Shown in pieces: positions 43,620 through 51,403 of a stretch of 64,000 nucleotides of DNA (within the stretch, counting starts at the first letter, position 1; every line of letters begins with the position of its first letter). Below the pieces are notes generated by a model. The model had not been told where the DNA came from and searched no databases. It saw nothing but the letters and a program-made list of their open reading frames with translations. The DNA is from JBKBKC01 sp046294265 (GTDB lineage Bacteria > Pseudomonadota > Alphaproteobacteria > Rhodobacterales > Rhodobacteraceae): assembly GCA_046294265.1 (NCBI GenBank), contig JBKBKC010000003.1:248001-312000 (forward strand), written 5' to 3'. A program made the position numbers and the translations under genes.

Positions 43620-45275
43620 ATGACCCAGACCTTCCGCCTCACGCTGGCACAATTGAACCCCACCGTGGGCGATCTGGCGGGCAATGCCGAGCGTGCCTTT
43701 GCCGCCTGGGAGGCGGGGCGCGCGGCGGGGGCCGACCTGGTGGCGCTGCCAGAAATGTTCATCACCGGCTACCAGACGCAGGACCTGATCCTGAAACCCG
43801 CCTTCCAGGCGGCGGCTGCGGCGGCGATCGCGGCATTGGCGGCCCGCTGTTCGGATGGCCCGGCGCTTGGCATCGGGGGGCCTGCGCTGCGGGACGGGCG
43901 GCTTTACAACGCCTATCACATCCTGCAGGGCGGCAAGGTGACGGCCACGGTCCTCAAGCATCACCTTCCGAATGACGGTGTTTTCGACGAAAAGCGCCTG
44001 TTCAGCCCGGCCGACGTGGCCGGCCCCGTGCGCGTGGGGCCGCTGCGGATCGGGGTGCCGATCTGCGAGGATGCCTGGCACCCTGACGTGGCCGAGACGC
44101 TGGCCGAGACGGGCGCGCAGATCCTGCTGGTGCCCAACGGGTCACCCTATCACCGGGGCAAGCTGACCGAGCGGCTCAACCTGATGGTGGCGCGGGTGGT
44201 CGAGACGGGGCTGCCGCTGGTCTATCTGAACATGACGGGCGGGCAGGATGACCAGGTGTTCGACGGGGCCTCGCTGGTCCTGAACCCCGGCGGGCGGCTC
44301 GCGGCGCAATTGCCGCAGTTCGAGGATTGCATCGCCCATATCGATTTCACCCAGACGCCCGAGGGTTGGCGCGCGGGGCAGGGGATGATGGCGGCGATCC
44401 CGCGCAGCCATGAGGCGGACTATCGCGCGATGGTGATGGGGTTGTCGGATTACCTCGGGAAATCAGGGATTTCCAAAGTCCTGCTCGGCCTTTCGGGGGG
44501 GGTGGACTCGGCGCTGGTGGCGGCGGTGGCTGCGGATGCGGTGGGGCCGGAAAACGTGCGCTGCGTGATGCTGCCGTCGCGCTTTACCTCCGATCACAGC
44601 CTCGAGGATGCGGGCGAGGTGGCGCGGCGCTTGGGCGCGCGGCTGGATACGGTGCCCATCGGCGGGGCGCAGGGTGCTGTGGGCGAGGCGCTGGCGGACC
44701 TGTTTGCGGGCACGACGGAAGGGATCGCGGAGGAGAACATCCAGAGCCGGTTGCGCGGCCTGATGCTGATGGCGTTGTCGAACAAGTTTGGCGAGATGCT
44801 GCTGACCACCGGCAACAAGTCCGAGGTGGCGGTGGGTTACGCCACCATCTATGGCGATATGGCGGGCGGATATAACCCTTTGAAAGACCTCTATAAAACC
44901 CGCGTATTCGATGCCTGCCGCTGGCGCAACGCCAATCATCGGCCCTGGATGAAGGCCCCGGCGGGCGAGGTGATCCCCCCCCGCGTGATCGAGAAACCCC
45001 CCAGCGCAGAGTTGCGCGACGACCAGAAGGACGAGGATTCGCTGCCCCCCTATCCGGTGCTCGACGCCATTCTGGAGGGACTGGTGGACCGCGACCTGTC
45101 GGTGGCCGAGGTGGAGGCGATGGGGTTCGACCGGGCGATGGTGCTGCGGGTTCAGGGGCTTCTCTTCGCTTCGGAATGGAAGCGCTACCAGTCCGCCCCT
45201 GGCACCCGGCTGACCGCCCGCGCCTTTGGCACCGACAGGCGGTATCCGCTGGTGCAGCGCTGGCGCGACGGCTGA
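43620..45275 (+). CDS. nadE: Glutamine-dependent NAD+ synthetase
   Basis: A 551-residue two-domain enzyme. The N-terminal nitrilase-type glutaminase supplies ammonia (Glu in VALPEMFITGY, Lys in LKHHLPNDGVFDEKR, Cys in VPICEDAWHP). The C-terminal synthetase has the P-loop LLGLSGGVDSALVAAVAAD and the TGNKSEVAVGYATIYGDMAG motif. ATG 43620 matches family starts; 43611 adds three residues. It borders the accessory island on its 3' side. Confidence 0.95.
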   Translation: MTQTFRLTLAQLNPTVGDLAGNAERAFAAWEAGRAAGADLVALPEMFITGYQTQDLILKPAFQAAAAAAIAALAARCSDGPALGIGGPALRDGRLYNAYHILQGGKVTATVLKHHLPNDGVFDEKRLFSPADVAGPVRVGPLRIGVPICEDAWHPDVAETLAETGAQILLVPNGSPYHRGKLTERLNLMVARVVETGLPLVYLNMTGGQDDQVFDGASLVLNPGGRLAAQLPQFEDCIAHIDFTQTPEGWRAGQGMMAAIPRSHEADYRAMVMGLSDYLGKSGISKVLLGLSGGVDSALVAAVAADAVGPENVRCVMLPSRFTSDHSLEDAGEVARRLGARLDTVPIGGAQGAVGEALADLFAGTTEGIAEENIQSRLRGLMLMALSNKFGEMLLTTGNKSEVAVGYATIYGDMAGGYNPLKDLYKTRVFDACRWRNANHRPWMKAPAGEVIPPRVIEKPPSAELRDDQKDEDSLPPYPVLDAILEGLVDRDLSVAEVEAMGFDRAMVLRVQGLLFASEWKRYQSAPGTRLTARAFGTDRRYPLVQRWRDG

Positions 45276-45460
45276 AAAACGGCGTCGGGTTTGTGTATGT
45301 TCCGCGTCGGCCTTGCGTCGGCTTTGCGTACCGACACGCGTCGGGACAAGTTGTCTGGACAATTTTGCCTGCGGGGGGCGGTTGGCAGGCCGCGCGGAGC
45401 GTGGTGAACCCTTGCGTCGCCGCGATCCGGCAGGTTCGCGGGGCAGCGGCGGAGGGGGGG

Positions 45461-45595
45461 ATGATCCATCTCTACGACAGCGACAACCTGACCGTCCTGC
45501 GCGACAGCATCCGGGAAGAGACGGAGGACCTCATCTACCTCGACCGGCCCTTCAACTCGAACGCCAGCAATAACGTGCTGTTCAAGGGCGCACAC
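45461..45595 (+). pseudogene. DNA methyltransferase, N-terminal fragment
   Basis: About 45 residues read MIHLYDSDNLTVLRDSI, then EDLIYLDRPFNSNASNNVLFK. This is the N-terminal block of site-specific adenine DNA methyltransferases (D12/N4-N6 type), whose catalytic motif is normally DPPF. Here Arg replaces the first Pro (DRPF). The similarity ends at ~45595, where the reverse TetR gene ends. A C-terminal fragment of the same kind of enzyme lies at 57343-57780. Confidence 0.72.
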
Positions 45596-45598
45596 CGA

Positions 45599-46255
45599 TC
45601 ATTCCCCGCGATGCGCGTCAAGCGCCGCCAACAACAGGTCCAGCCCGAACGCCATCTGATTTACCCCGTCATAGGAACCTTCGGCCACCATCCGGCCCAG
45701 GGCGCAAAAATGCGGGTAGCGATCCGCATCGATCGAGGACAGATGGGTGCGCGCGGCCACGGCGTAGTTCTCGGGTTTTACAGGGAAGCTGCGTTCCAGC
45801 AGGTGAAACCCGTAGATCAGACTGTCGAGCGCGTTCATCGCGTGATCGGCCTCTGCGTAGCTGAAGCCGGCGGCGTGAAGGCAGCCCAGCGTGGCGTCGT
45901 TCAGCGCCAGCATGTTGGGCCCCACGTTGATCCGTCCCACGATCAGGGGCGGCGCCCAGGGATGCGCTAGAAACACCCTCCGCATCGCCTGCGCGCGGCG
46001 GCGCATCTCATCGCGCCAGGTATCGCCTGCGCGCGGCAGGTCGATGCGCCCCACCACGGTATCGACCAGAGCATCCAGCAGGTCGTCCTTGTTGCGGAAG
46101 TGGTTGTAGAGCGACATCGCCTCCACCCCCAACGCCCGCGCCAGAGCGCGCAGGCTCAGGCTTTCCACGCCGCCAGCATCGGCCAGTGATAGCGCGACTT
46201 CGGTGATGCGGGCGCGCGTCAGGCCGGGTCTGCGAGGGGGATCGAACGTCGTCAT
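45599..46255 (-). CDS. TetR/AcrR family regulator with TetR_C-type domain
   Basis: A 218-residue repressor. The HTH is ITEVALSLADAGGVESLSLR, with RALARALGVEAMSLYNHFRN following. The C-terminal ligand-binding part resembles the tetracycline-repressor C domain (NALDSLIYGFHLLERSFP). ATG 46255 is preferred. It is divergent from an OmpV-like gene, and two palindromes in the gap (46285-46299 and 46318-46332) are likely its operators. Confidence 0.87.
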   Translation of the reverse strand: MTTFDPPRRPGLTRARITEVALSLADAGGVESLSLRALARALGVEAMSLYNHFRNKDDLLDALVDTVVGRIDLPRAGDTWRDEMRRRAQAMRRVFLAHPWAPPLIVGRINVGPNMLALNDATLGCLHAAGFSYAEADHAMNALDSLIYGFHLLERSFPVKPENYAVAARTHLSSIDADRYPHFCALGRMVAEGSYDGVNQMAFGLDLLLAALDAHRGE

Positions 46256-46277
46256 GGTTTCATGTCCGCGATTTGGG

Positions 46278-46332
46278 TTGACACACTTACGGTGTAAGTT
46301 ATAGCGGTCGCGCTGAAGTTTACAACGTAAGT
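46278..46332 (+). promoter_or_regulatory. Promoter with two TetR-type operators
   Basis: TTGACA (46278-46283) and a TATAGC-like -10 (46300-46305) flank a perfect palindrome ACTTAC-GGT-GTAAGT (46285-46299). A second copy with two mismatches in its left half, GTTTAC-AAC-GTAAGT, lies at 46318-46332. The first would block polymerase on the OmpV-like promoter; both sit in the divergent gap next to the TetR gene. Confidence 0.78.
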
Positions 46333-46346
46333 TAAAGGAAACACCA

Positions 46347-47114
46347 ATGCACGCGTCCAGACAACACACGAGCTTCGGTTTTGGGATGGTTCTCCTGATC
46401 GCTCTGGGCTTTCTTTCGCTCCCAGGGACCGCGATGGCTGAGGGCCTTCGCTATTCCATCGGTATTCTTGCGGGGGCAGGACAGTCACCTTTCGAAAAGG
46501 ACAAAACCGAAACCGGCCTGATCCCCGATTTCCTGATCGAAGGCGACCGTTTCCGTTTCGGCACCTCGGGCCTGGCCTTCGACGTCATCCAAAGGGGGGG
46601 CGTCACGATTTCGGCACGGCTGGCTCCACGCTGGTTCGCCGCGGACCCGGCCGATGTCGCCGGTCTTGAACACCTCAAACGTGATATCGCCGTCGAGGCC
46701 GGTCTGTCCGCGCGCTTTGCGTTCGGTGATTTCGAGGCAGAGATCGAGGCACTTCAAGACGTCTCGGACAAGCATGGCGGTATGGCCGTGAATGCCTCGC
46801 TCTCGACCGGCATCAGCGTGTCAGACCGCTTCAGGATCGGTGCAACGGTGGGCGCGACCTGGATGGACGCGGATCTTGCGACCTACAGTTATGGCGTCCT
46901 TCCCGCCGAGGCGCGTGGATCGCTCGCGGCGTATCGCGTGAAGGAGTCGGTCATCCCGTCAATCAGCATCAACGCGAGCTATGCCCTTGCGGACCATGTT
47001 TTGCTGACGGGCGGCGTGGAAACCATCTTCCTGCCCGAAAGCGTCACCAACAGCCCCATCGTCAAACGCGATACCCTGACATCGGTCATGATCGGGCTGC
47101 GCTATGAATTCTAG
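46347..47114 (+). CDS. MipA/OmpV family outer-membrane protein
   Basis: A 255-residue beta-barrel protein. Signal peptide MVLLIALGFLSLPGTAMAE, then alternating strands (YSIGILAGAGQSPFEKDKTE, LSARFAFGDFEAEIEAL, VNASLSTGISVSDRFRIGA) and a terminal aromatic strand ending YEF. The final phenylalanine is typical of BAM substrates. AAAGGA precedes the ATG. Expression is probably TetR-controlled. Confidence 0.85.
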   Translation: MHASRQHTSFGFGMVLLIALGFLSLPGTAMAEGLRYSIGILAGAGQSPFEKDKTETGLIPDFLIEGDRFRFGTSGLAFDVIQRGGVTISARLAPRWFAADPADVAGLEHLKRDIAVEAGLSARFAFGDFEAEIEALQDVSDKHGGMAVNASLSTGISVSDRFRIGATVGATWMDADLATYSYGVLPAEARGSLAAYRVKESVIPSISINASYALADHVLLTGGVETIFLPESVTNSPIVKRDTLTSVMIGLRYEF

Positions 47115-47234
47115 GCTGTTGTCGGACACCGCCGACCACATCTGGCGGATATGCGCCGTGCAGCAGCGCGCGGACGGACGGGTAAGGCGACAGCCAGAAG
47201 GCCCCCGCCGGCGTCCCTCGGAGGGAGTGCCAAG

Positions 47235-47849
47235 GTGACCCGTCGTTTCACCAGCCCGGTTGTCGTGCCTGTCGCACTGTTCCTCGGCACGCTTCTCACG
47301 ATCATCCTGGCACTGGTTCAAGTGGTGCAGATCCCCTTGGGTCTGCTGCCACAGGACAGCCAGCGCCTGACCGTCGTTCCCGTCTGGCATTTCATGCATG
47401 TGCTGGGTGGAGCCACGTTCGGTATCCTTGGCCCGCTCCAGTTCGGTCGGGTTCTCGCGCGCAGATACGGCCGGTTGCACCGGGTCCTGGGGCGCGTGTT
47501 TGTAGGGGCGGGGGCGATGATCACGGCGAGTTCGCTGGGCCTGCTTTGGCACTTTCCCGCCACCTATTCGGTCATCGTCAGCAGCGGGCGGTTGCTGTTC
47601 GGGATAGCGCTCGGCGTTGCCCTGGCCATCGCGATGCAGGCGATCCGCAGGCGGGATCTGCCCCGCCACCGCAACTGGATGATCCGCGCCTATGCAGTCG
47701 GGATGGGAGCTACGGCGGTCACCATGGTGTTTTTTCCCATTTACGCGATCACGGGAGAGCCGCCCACGGGCCTCGCCGCCGACATCGCCTTCATGGGGTC
47801 CTGGACGGCTTGCGTCGTTTTTGCAGAAGTACTGGTGCGCAGGATCTGA
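47235..47849 (+). CDS. DUF2306 multi-pass membrane protein
   Basis: About 204 residues with four or five hydrophobic helices. HFMHVLGGATFGILGPLQFG, then RLHRVLGRVFVGAGAMITAS and RDLPRHRNWMIRAYAVG match the DUF2306 pattern, which has conserved histidines. The GTG at 47235 has GGAGG 10 bases upstream. Function unknown; a heme/redox role has only been suggested for some relatives. Confidence 0.75.
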   Translation: MTRRFTSPVVVPVALFLGTLLTIILALVQVVQIPLGLLPQDSQRLTVVPVWHFMHVLGGATFGILGPLQFGRVLARRYGRLHRVLGRVFVGAGAMITASSLGLLWHFPATYSVIVSSGRLLFGIALGVALAIAMQAIRRRDLPRHRNWMIRAYAVGMGATAVTMVFFPIYAITGEPPTGLAADIAFMGSWTACVVFAEVLVRRI

Positions 47850-48509
47850 GCACCATCTTGCGCATGCGCGCCTCCACCAGGCGGCGGAAAGTCTGGAACT
47901 CTTCGGCCAAGTCCCGTTCCGCACCGCCTCCTCGGGCGCTGATCCCCGAATGTCGCGGCGCGCCCTCCCTCGCGCCGCGATGCTGCTCGCGCTCGGGGCG
48001 GCAGTCGGGCCCTACGCCATCGCACCGGGCGAGGTGCTGGGGCTGACCGCGGCCGTCCGTTGACCAAGAGCCGTGGACCTGAAGGGCGCACCTGGCTTTG
48101 TTGTGATGGTGTCGAAGGCATTTGGCCCGGTGTCGGCTGGTCTTATGGATGGTTTGCGCCACGGCGTCGCCAAAGCGCGCTTGGACCTGAACCACCCCCC
48201 TTTCCATGACGCGCGTGCCCGTTTGGTACGCCAGACTCTGTGTCGAACGGTCGCCGGGGCGCGGCAGGACGCGGGTGCCACGACCGGAATTCATCGACCC
48301 GCCCAACAGTCTGCGCGCAGCGAAAATATGACGGCAACCTCACAGTCAAGATCGTGTTCGGGGTTCGAGCGGCATGAGTACGATGAATTCTTGAGGAGAG
48401 GTTTCGGATGCTACTGCCTTCACCAACGTCCCGATGCGGCTGTCCGGGACTTGGCATAGCCGGCCAAGCTGTGACTGTCGCGGGTTCATCGGCGAAGGCG
48501 CTGCGCGTG
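47850..48509. other. 660-base stretch without a confident gene
   Basis: Several frames are open on both strands, but none has recognisable domains. Short segments look coding-like (plus-strand MDLKGAPGFVVMVSKAFGP at about 48073; minus-strand ERDLAEEFQTFRRLVEARMR near 47860-47940) and may be debris of disrupted genes. Nothing here can be assigned. Confidence 0.4.
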
Positions 48510-48740
48510 GCCACAAAGGCGCGCATCGTCATCATCGAGGCGGGAGCCGCCGGGACAGCGCTGGTGAACCGGCTGGTGCAACGGCTGGAAGGCGCGCAGA
48601 TCACGGCGATCGACGCGCGGGCAGAGGGCGGCATCGCCCTGACGACCCGCCCGGCGACCAAGATGAAATGCGCCGGCGCGCCGATGAAACACGCCTTCCT
48701 GATCGAGGACATCGCCAGCCGCACGGTGGGCAAGGCCTGA
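48510..48740 (+). pseudogene. Sulfide:quinone oxidoreductase remnant with internal deletion
   Basis: The N-terminal FAD motif ARIVIIEAGAAGTALVNRLV, continuing QRLEGAQITAIDARAE, is that of SqrI/FccB-type flavoproteins. Immediately after, at about 48627, the sequence jumps to the mid-protein block LTTRPATKMKCAGAPMKHAF, then LIEDIASRTVGKA and stop. Roughly 120 residues that normally separate these blocks are missing, as is the C-terminal half. It is followed 10 bases later by DUF5368, a common sqr neighbour. Confidence 0.68.
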
Positions 48741-48750
48741 AGAGGGCGCC

Positions 48751-49104
48751 GTGAAAGAGCTGACATTCGGAACCCTGATCGCGGTGTTCGAGGTAATCTT
48801 TGGCGGGGGCCTGTTCTGGGCCATGGTCGCGGCGTCCGTGCTGGTGACGCTGGCCTGTGCCCATGTTCTGGTGCGCGACAGGTCAATGTCGATGCGCAAG
48901 TTCCTGCTGGCGCAGCTGTCGATGCCTTTTGGGGCCATCGCGGCGGTGGGCTTCGTGCAGGTGATGACCCGCTCGCACCTGCGCGACATCGGCGGGCCGG
49001 TCGATGTGATCGTGCTGCTGGGCGCGGGCGTGATGGGGGCCGTGGGGGCCGCCATTCTGGTGTATGCTGTGCAGTCGATCTTGTTTCGCAGGACAGTCGG
49101 GTAG
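48751..49104 (+). CDS. DUF5368 membrane protein
   Basis: A 117-residue protein with about three hydrophobic helices, starting at GTG (MKELTFGTLIAVFEVIFGGG). The central charged loop VLVRDRSMSMRKFLLAQLSM and the end IVLLGAGVMGAVGAAILVYA match the DUF5368 family, usually found beside sulfide:quinone reductase in Rhodobacterales. GAGG lies upstream. Function unknown; a membrane partner in sulfide oxidation is inferred from context. Confidence 0.78.
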   Translation: MKELTFGTLIAVFEVIFGGGLFWAMVAASVLVTLACAHVLVRDRSMSMRKFLLAQLSMPFGAIAAVGFVQVMTRSHLRDIGGPVDVIVLLGAGVMGAVGAAILVYAVQSILFRRTVG

Positions 49105-49177
49105 GTTGGACGTTGGGCCCGCGTAACTGGTGCGGCCTGCGCGCAGGCATGGCCTGCGGCCCCGCCCGCCGCCTCGG

Positions 49178-50050
49178 TCAGCGTTCCTCGAAATAGTCCA
49201 TCGGCACCTTCAGATATCGCCGCCCGTTATCTTCGGGTTCGGGGGCGCGACCGCCACGGATGTTGACCTGCAATGCGGCCAGCATCAGCTTGGGCAGGGG
49301 CAGTGTGGCATCCCGGCCGTCGCGCCGATCTTGAAACGTCGCCAGGTCTGGAGCGTCGGCCAAGTGAATGTTGCGCGCGCGGTGTTCGGCAACCGTGGCC
49401 ATGCAGGCTGCAGGCCGGTCCGGCGCGTAATCATGCCCGACGTAAAGCCGTGTCTCGGGTGGCAGGGCGAGGATGCGTTGCAGGCTGTCGTAAAGCGCCT
49501 CGGACGATCCGCCGGGAAAGTCGGCCCGGCTGGTGCCGCTGTCGGGCATCATCAGCGTGTCATGCACAAAGGCTGCATCCCCCGCAATGTAGGTGACCGA
49601 GGCCATGGTATGGCCCGGCGACAACATCACAGTGACCGGCAGGTTGCCGACCATGAAGGTTTCGCCATCCTCGAACAGCCTGTCCCACTGATGCCCATCG
49701 GTTCTCAAACCGTCGCCAAGGTTGTAGATATCCTTCCACAGCGCCTGAACCTTGACGACAAGCGCGCCGATGCCCGTCGGCGCCCCCAACTGTTCCTTCA
49801 ACCAGCCCGCAGCCGAGAAGTGGTCGGCATGGGGGTGGGTGTCGAGGATCCAGTCCACGGTGATCCCCGCCTCGCGCACGTGATCGAGAATCTTCTGCGC
49901 ATCTCGCGTGGCCGTGGCGCCCGAGCGGGGATCAAAGTTCCAGACCGGATCGACGATCGCGCCCCGCATCGTTTCGGGGTCGTGAAAGACATACTGCCAA
50001 CTGCCGGTGGGTTCGTCCCAGAACGAAGCAACAATCGGGGTGCGGATCAA
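49178..50050 (-). CDS. MBL-fold hydrolase, persulfide-dioxygenase (Blh/ETHE1)-like
   Basis: About 290 residues. The metal motif is DTHPHADHFSAAGWLK (H-x-H-x-D-H); further ligands are in LSPGHTMASVTYIAGDA and LYVGHDYAP. The sequence is that of sulfur dioxygenase-type enzymes, which oxidise glutathione persulfide to sulfite. Start: no ATG fits; TTG 50050 (giving MIRTPIVASFWDEPTG) has GGAG 6 bases upstream. It belongs with the sqr remnant and DsrE-like gene. Confidence 0.85.
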   Translation of the reverse strand: MIRTPIVASFWDEPTGSWQYVFHDPETMRGAIVDPVWNFDPRSGATATRDAQKILDHVREAGITVDWILDTHPHADHFSAAGWLKEQLGAPTGIGALVVKVQALWKDIYNLGDGLRTDGHQWDRLFEDGETFMVGNLPVTVMLSPGHTMASVTYIAGDAAFVHDTLMMPDSGTSRADFPGGSSEALYDSLQRILALPPETRLYVGHDYAPDRPAACMATVAEHRARNIHLADAPDLATFQDRRDGRDATLPLPKLMLAALQVNIRGGRAPEPEDNGRRYLKVPMDYFEER

Positions 50051-50185
50051 GAAACTCTCCAAACAGTTATTTTCACGGGGGGGGCTGTGTTGCGAGGGTC
50101 CCTGTTGCCCGTTGCCTTGGTGCATGTCGCACCCGCGGTGAGCGCGCGCAAAACCATGCACGGGTTTCGAGGGAACTGGAATGCG

Positions 50186-50815
50186 TCAGTCTGAAGCCGC
50201 ATGCTTGCGGGCGACGATATAGGGGTTCTGCGGATAGTCGCCGAAGACACGCTCGTCGGCGATGTCGAAGCTCGCATCTTGGATCGCCGCCCGAAAATCC
50301 GACGCGCTGAAAACGGTTGCGACCGGGAACACGCCGAACAGCCGCAGCACCGGGAACAGCAGGCGCAGCTTCAGCGTTACGTCCGCAAAGCACCACGTCT
50401 TGCAGATCAGCAGGCCATCGGGTGCCAGATGGGTGTGGATGCGGGCCAGCGTATCGGGGAGGTCACGGACCAGATGCAGCACGTTGAACGCACAAACCGC
50501 ATCGAACGGCCCGCCGTCAAAGGCATCTTCGGCCGCTGCCACGCGGAATGTGACGTTCGTGCCCGCGGGCTTGGCCTGGGCAATGCGCACCATTTCGGTG
50601 GAAAAGTCGGTCGCAGTCCATTGTGCGACCCCCGGGGCAAGGCGGATCGCGGTGCCGCCGGTGCCGCAGCCGATTTCCAGCACCCTGTCCGTATCTTTCA
50701 AACGCCCGGCAACATCGGCCAGCATCGCCTCATAGGCCGCGACGTTCTTGAGCGGCCGCGCGGCGTAGCGGTCTGCGATGCGGTTCCAGAACCTCTGGTT
50801 CTTCGCCTGTGTCAT
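50186..50815 (-). CDS. Class I SAM-dependent methyltransferase
   Basis: A 209-residue methyltransferase. SAM motif VLEIGCGTGGTAIRL, then WTATDFSTEMVRIAQAKPA and FDAVCAFNVLHLVRDLPDT. Two hydrophobic blocks near the C-terminus (LKLRLLFPVLRLFGVFPVAT) suggest membrane association. ATG 50815 is preceded by AAGGA at 9 bases; the upstream GTG 50848 would overlap the regulator stop. Substrate unknown. Confidence 0.85.
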   Translation of the reverse strand: MTQAKNQRFWNRIADRYAARPLKNVAAYEAMLADVAGRLKDTDRVLEIGCGTGGTAIRLAPGVAQWTATDFSTEMVRIAQAKPAGTNVTFRVAAAEDAFDGGPFDAVCAFNVLHLVRDLPDTLARIHTHLAPDGLLICKTWCFADVTLKLRLLFPVLRLFGVFPVATVFSASDFRAAIQDASFDIADERVFGDYPQNPYIVARKHAASD

Positions 50816-50844
50816 GTCAGTTTTCCTTGTGATCGTCGGCGTGG

Positions 50845-51294
50845 TCACGCCGCCTTTGCCTCCGAAAGGCCCAGCCGCTCCAAAAGGTCGCTCCGGTTCA
50901 CCGCGATGTCGGCCACGGTCAGATCATCCAGCACCGCCATGAAGGCGCGCGTCGCCTCGAGCAGCGCGGACGACAACCGGCACACCCCGCGCAGTTTGCA
51001 GGTGTTCCGTTCGGCGCTGAAACATTCCACCAGATCCATCGGCCCTTCGGTCAGCCGGATGACATCGCCCACGATGATCGCGTCTGCGGGGCGGGCCAAT
51101 CGCAACCCGCCACGCGGGCCTCGGACGGTATCCAGATACCCGGCCTGGCCAAGCTGATGGACAACTTTCGTCAGATGCGCCCGGTTGATCCGGTGCGCCT
51201 GCGCCACCTCGTCGATGCGCACCAGATGCGGCGCGCGGATCGCCGCCATCTGAAGGATGCGCAGCGCGTAGTTCGTGTAGTTGGTCAGCCGCAA
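50845..51294 (-). CDS. Rrf2-family regulator, NsrR-like
   Basis: A 149-residue winged-helix regulator. The N-terminal MRLTNYTNYALRILQMAA matches NsrR. Cluster cysteines C91, C99 and C105 (VECFSAERNTCKLRGVCR) are conserved, indicating an Fe-S sensor of nitric oxide or redox state. It is divergent from cydA. A 23-bp palindrome in front of cydA is its likely target. Confidence 0.87.
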   Translation of the reverse strand: MRLTNYTNYALRILQMAAIRAPHLVRIDEVAQAHRINRAHLTKVVHQLGQAGYLDTVRGPRGGLRLARPADAIIVGDVIRLTEGPMDLVECFSAERNTCKLRGVCRLSSALLEATRAFMAVLDDLTVADIAVNRSDLLERLGLSEAKAA

Positions 51295-51361
51295 GGGGGC
51301 CTCCTCGGTTCGGGTGTGACAACGCGTCCCATAATGAAACTTGAATGTGTGGAAAGCCAGC

Positions 51362-51384
51362 TATATTCATTCATACGGAATATA
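51362..51384 (+). promoter_or_regulatory. 23-bp palindrome upstream of cydA, candidate NsrR/Rrf2 operator
   Basis: TATATTC (51362-51368) and GAATATA (51378-51384) are perfect inverted half-sites separated by 9 bases. Size and AT-rich symmetry fit Rrf2-family sites. It lies 20 bases before the cydA ATG and 68 bases from the divergent regulator start. Confidence 0.65.
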
Positions 51385-51403
51385 TCAATCGAAAGGCAAG
51401 GCC

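Noticed and set aside
41945..43975. 676-codon plus-strand frame through the MORN gene
   Set aside because: Antisense image of a repeat array; the reverse strand gives clean 23-residue MORN units and a signal peptide.
45276..45460. Possible small gene or regulatory RNA after nadE (short GTCGG/CCGAC and TTGTC/GACAA repeats)
   Set aside because: The repeats are short and do not build a consistent fold; no ribosome binding site or conserved frame.
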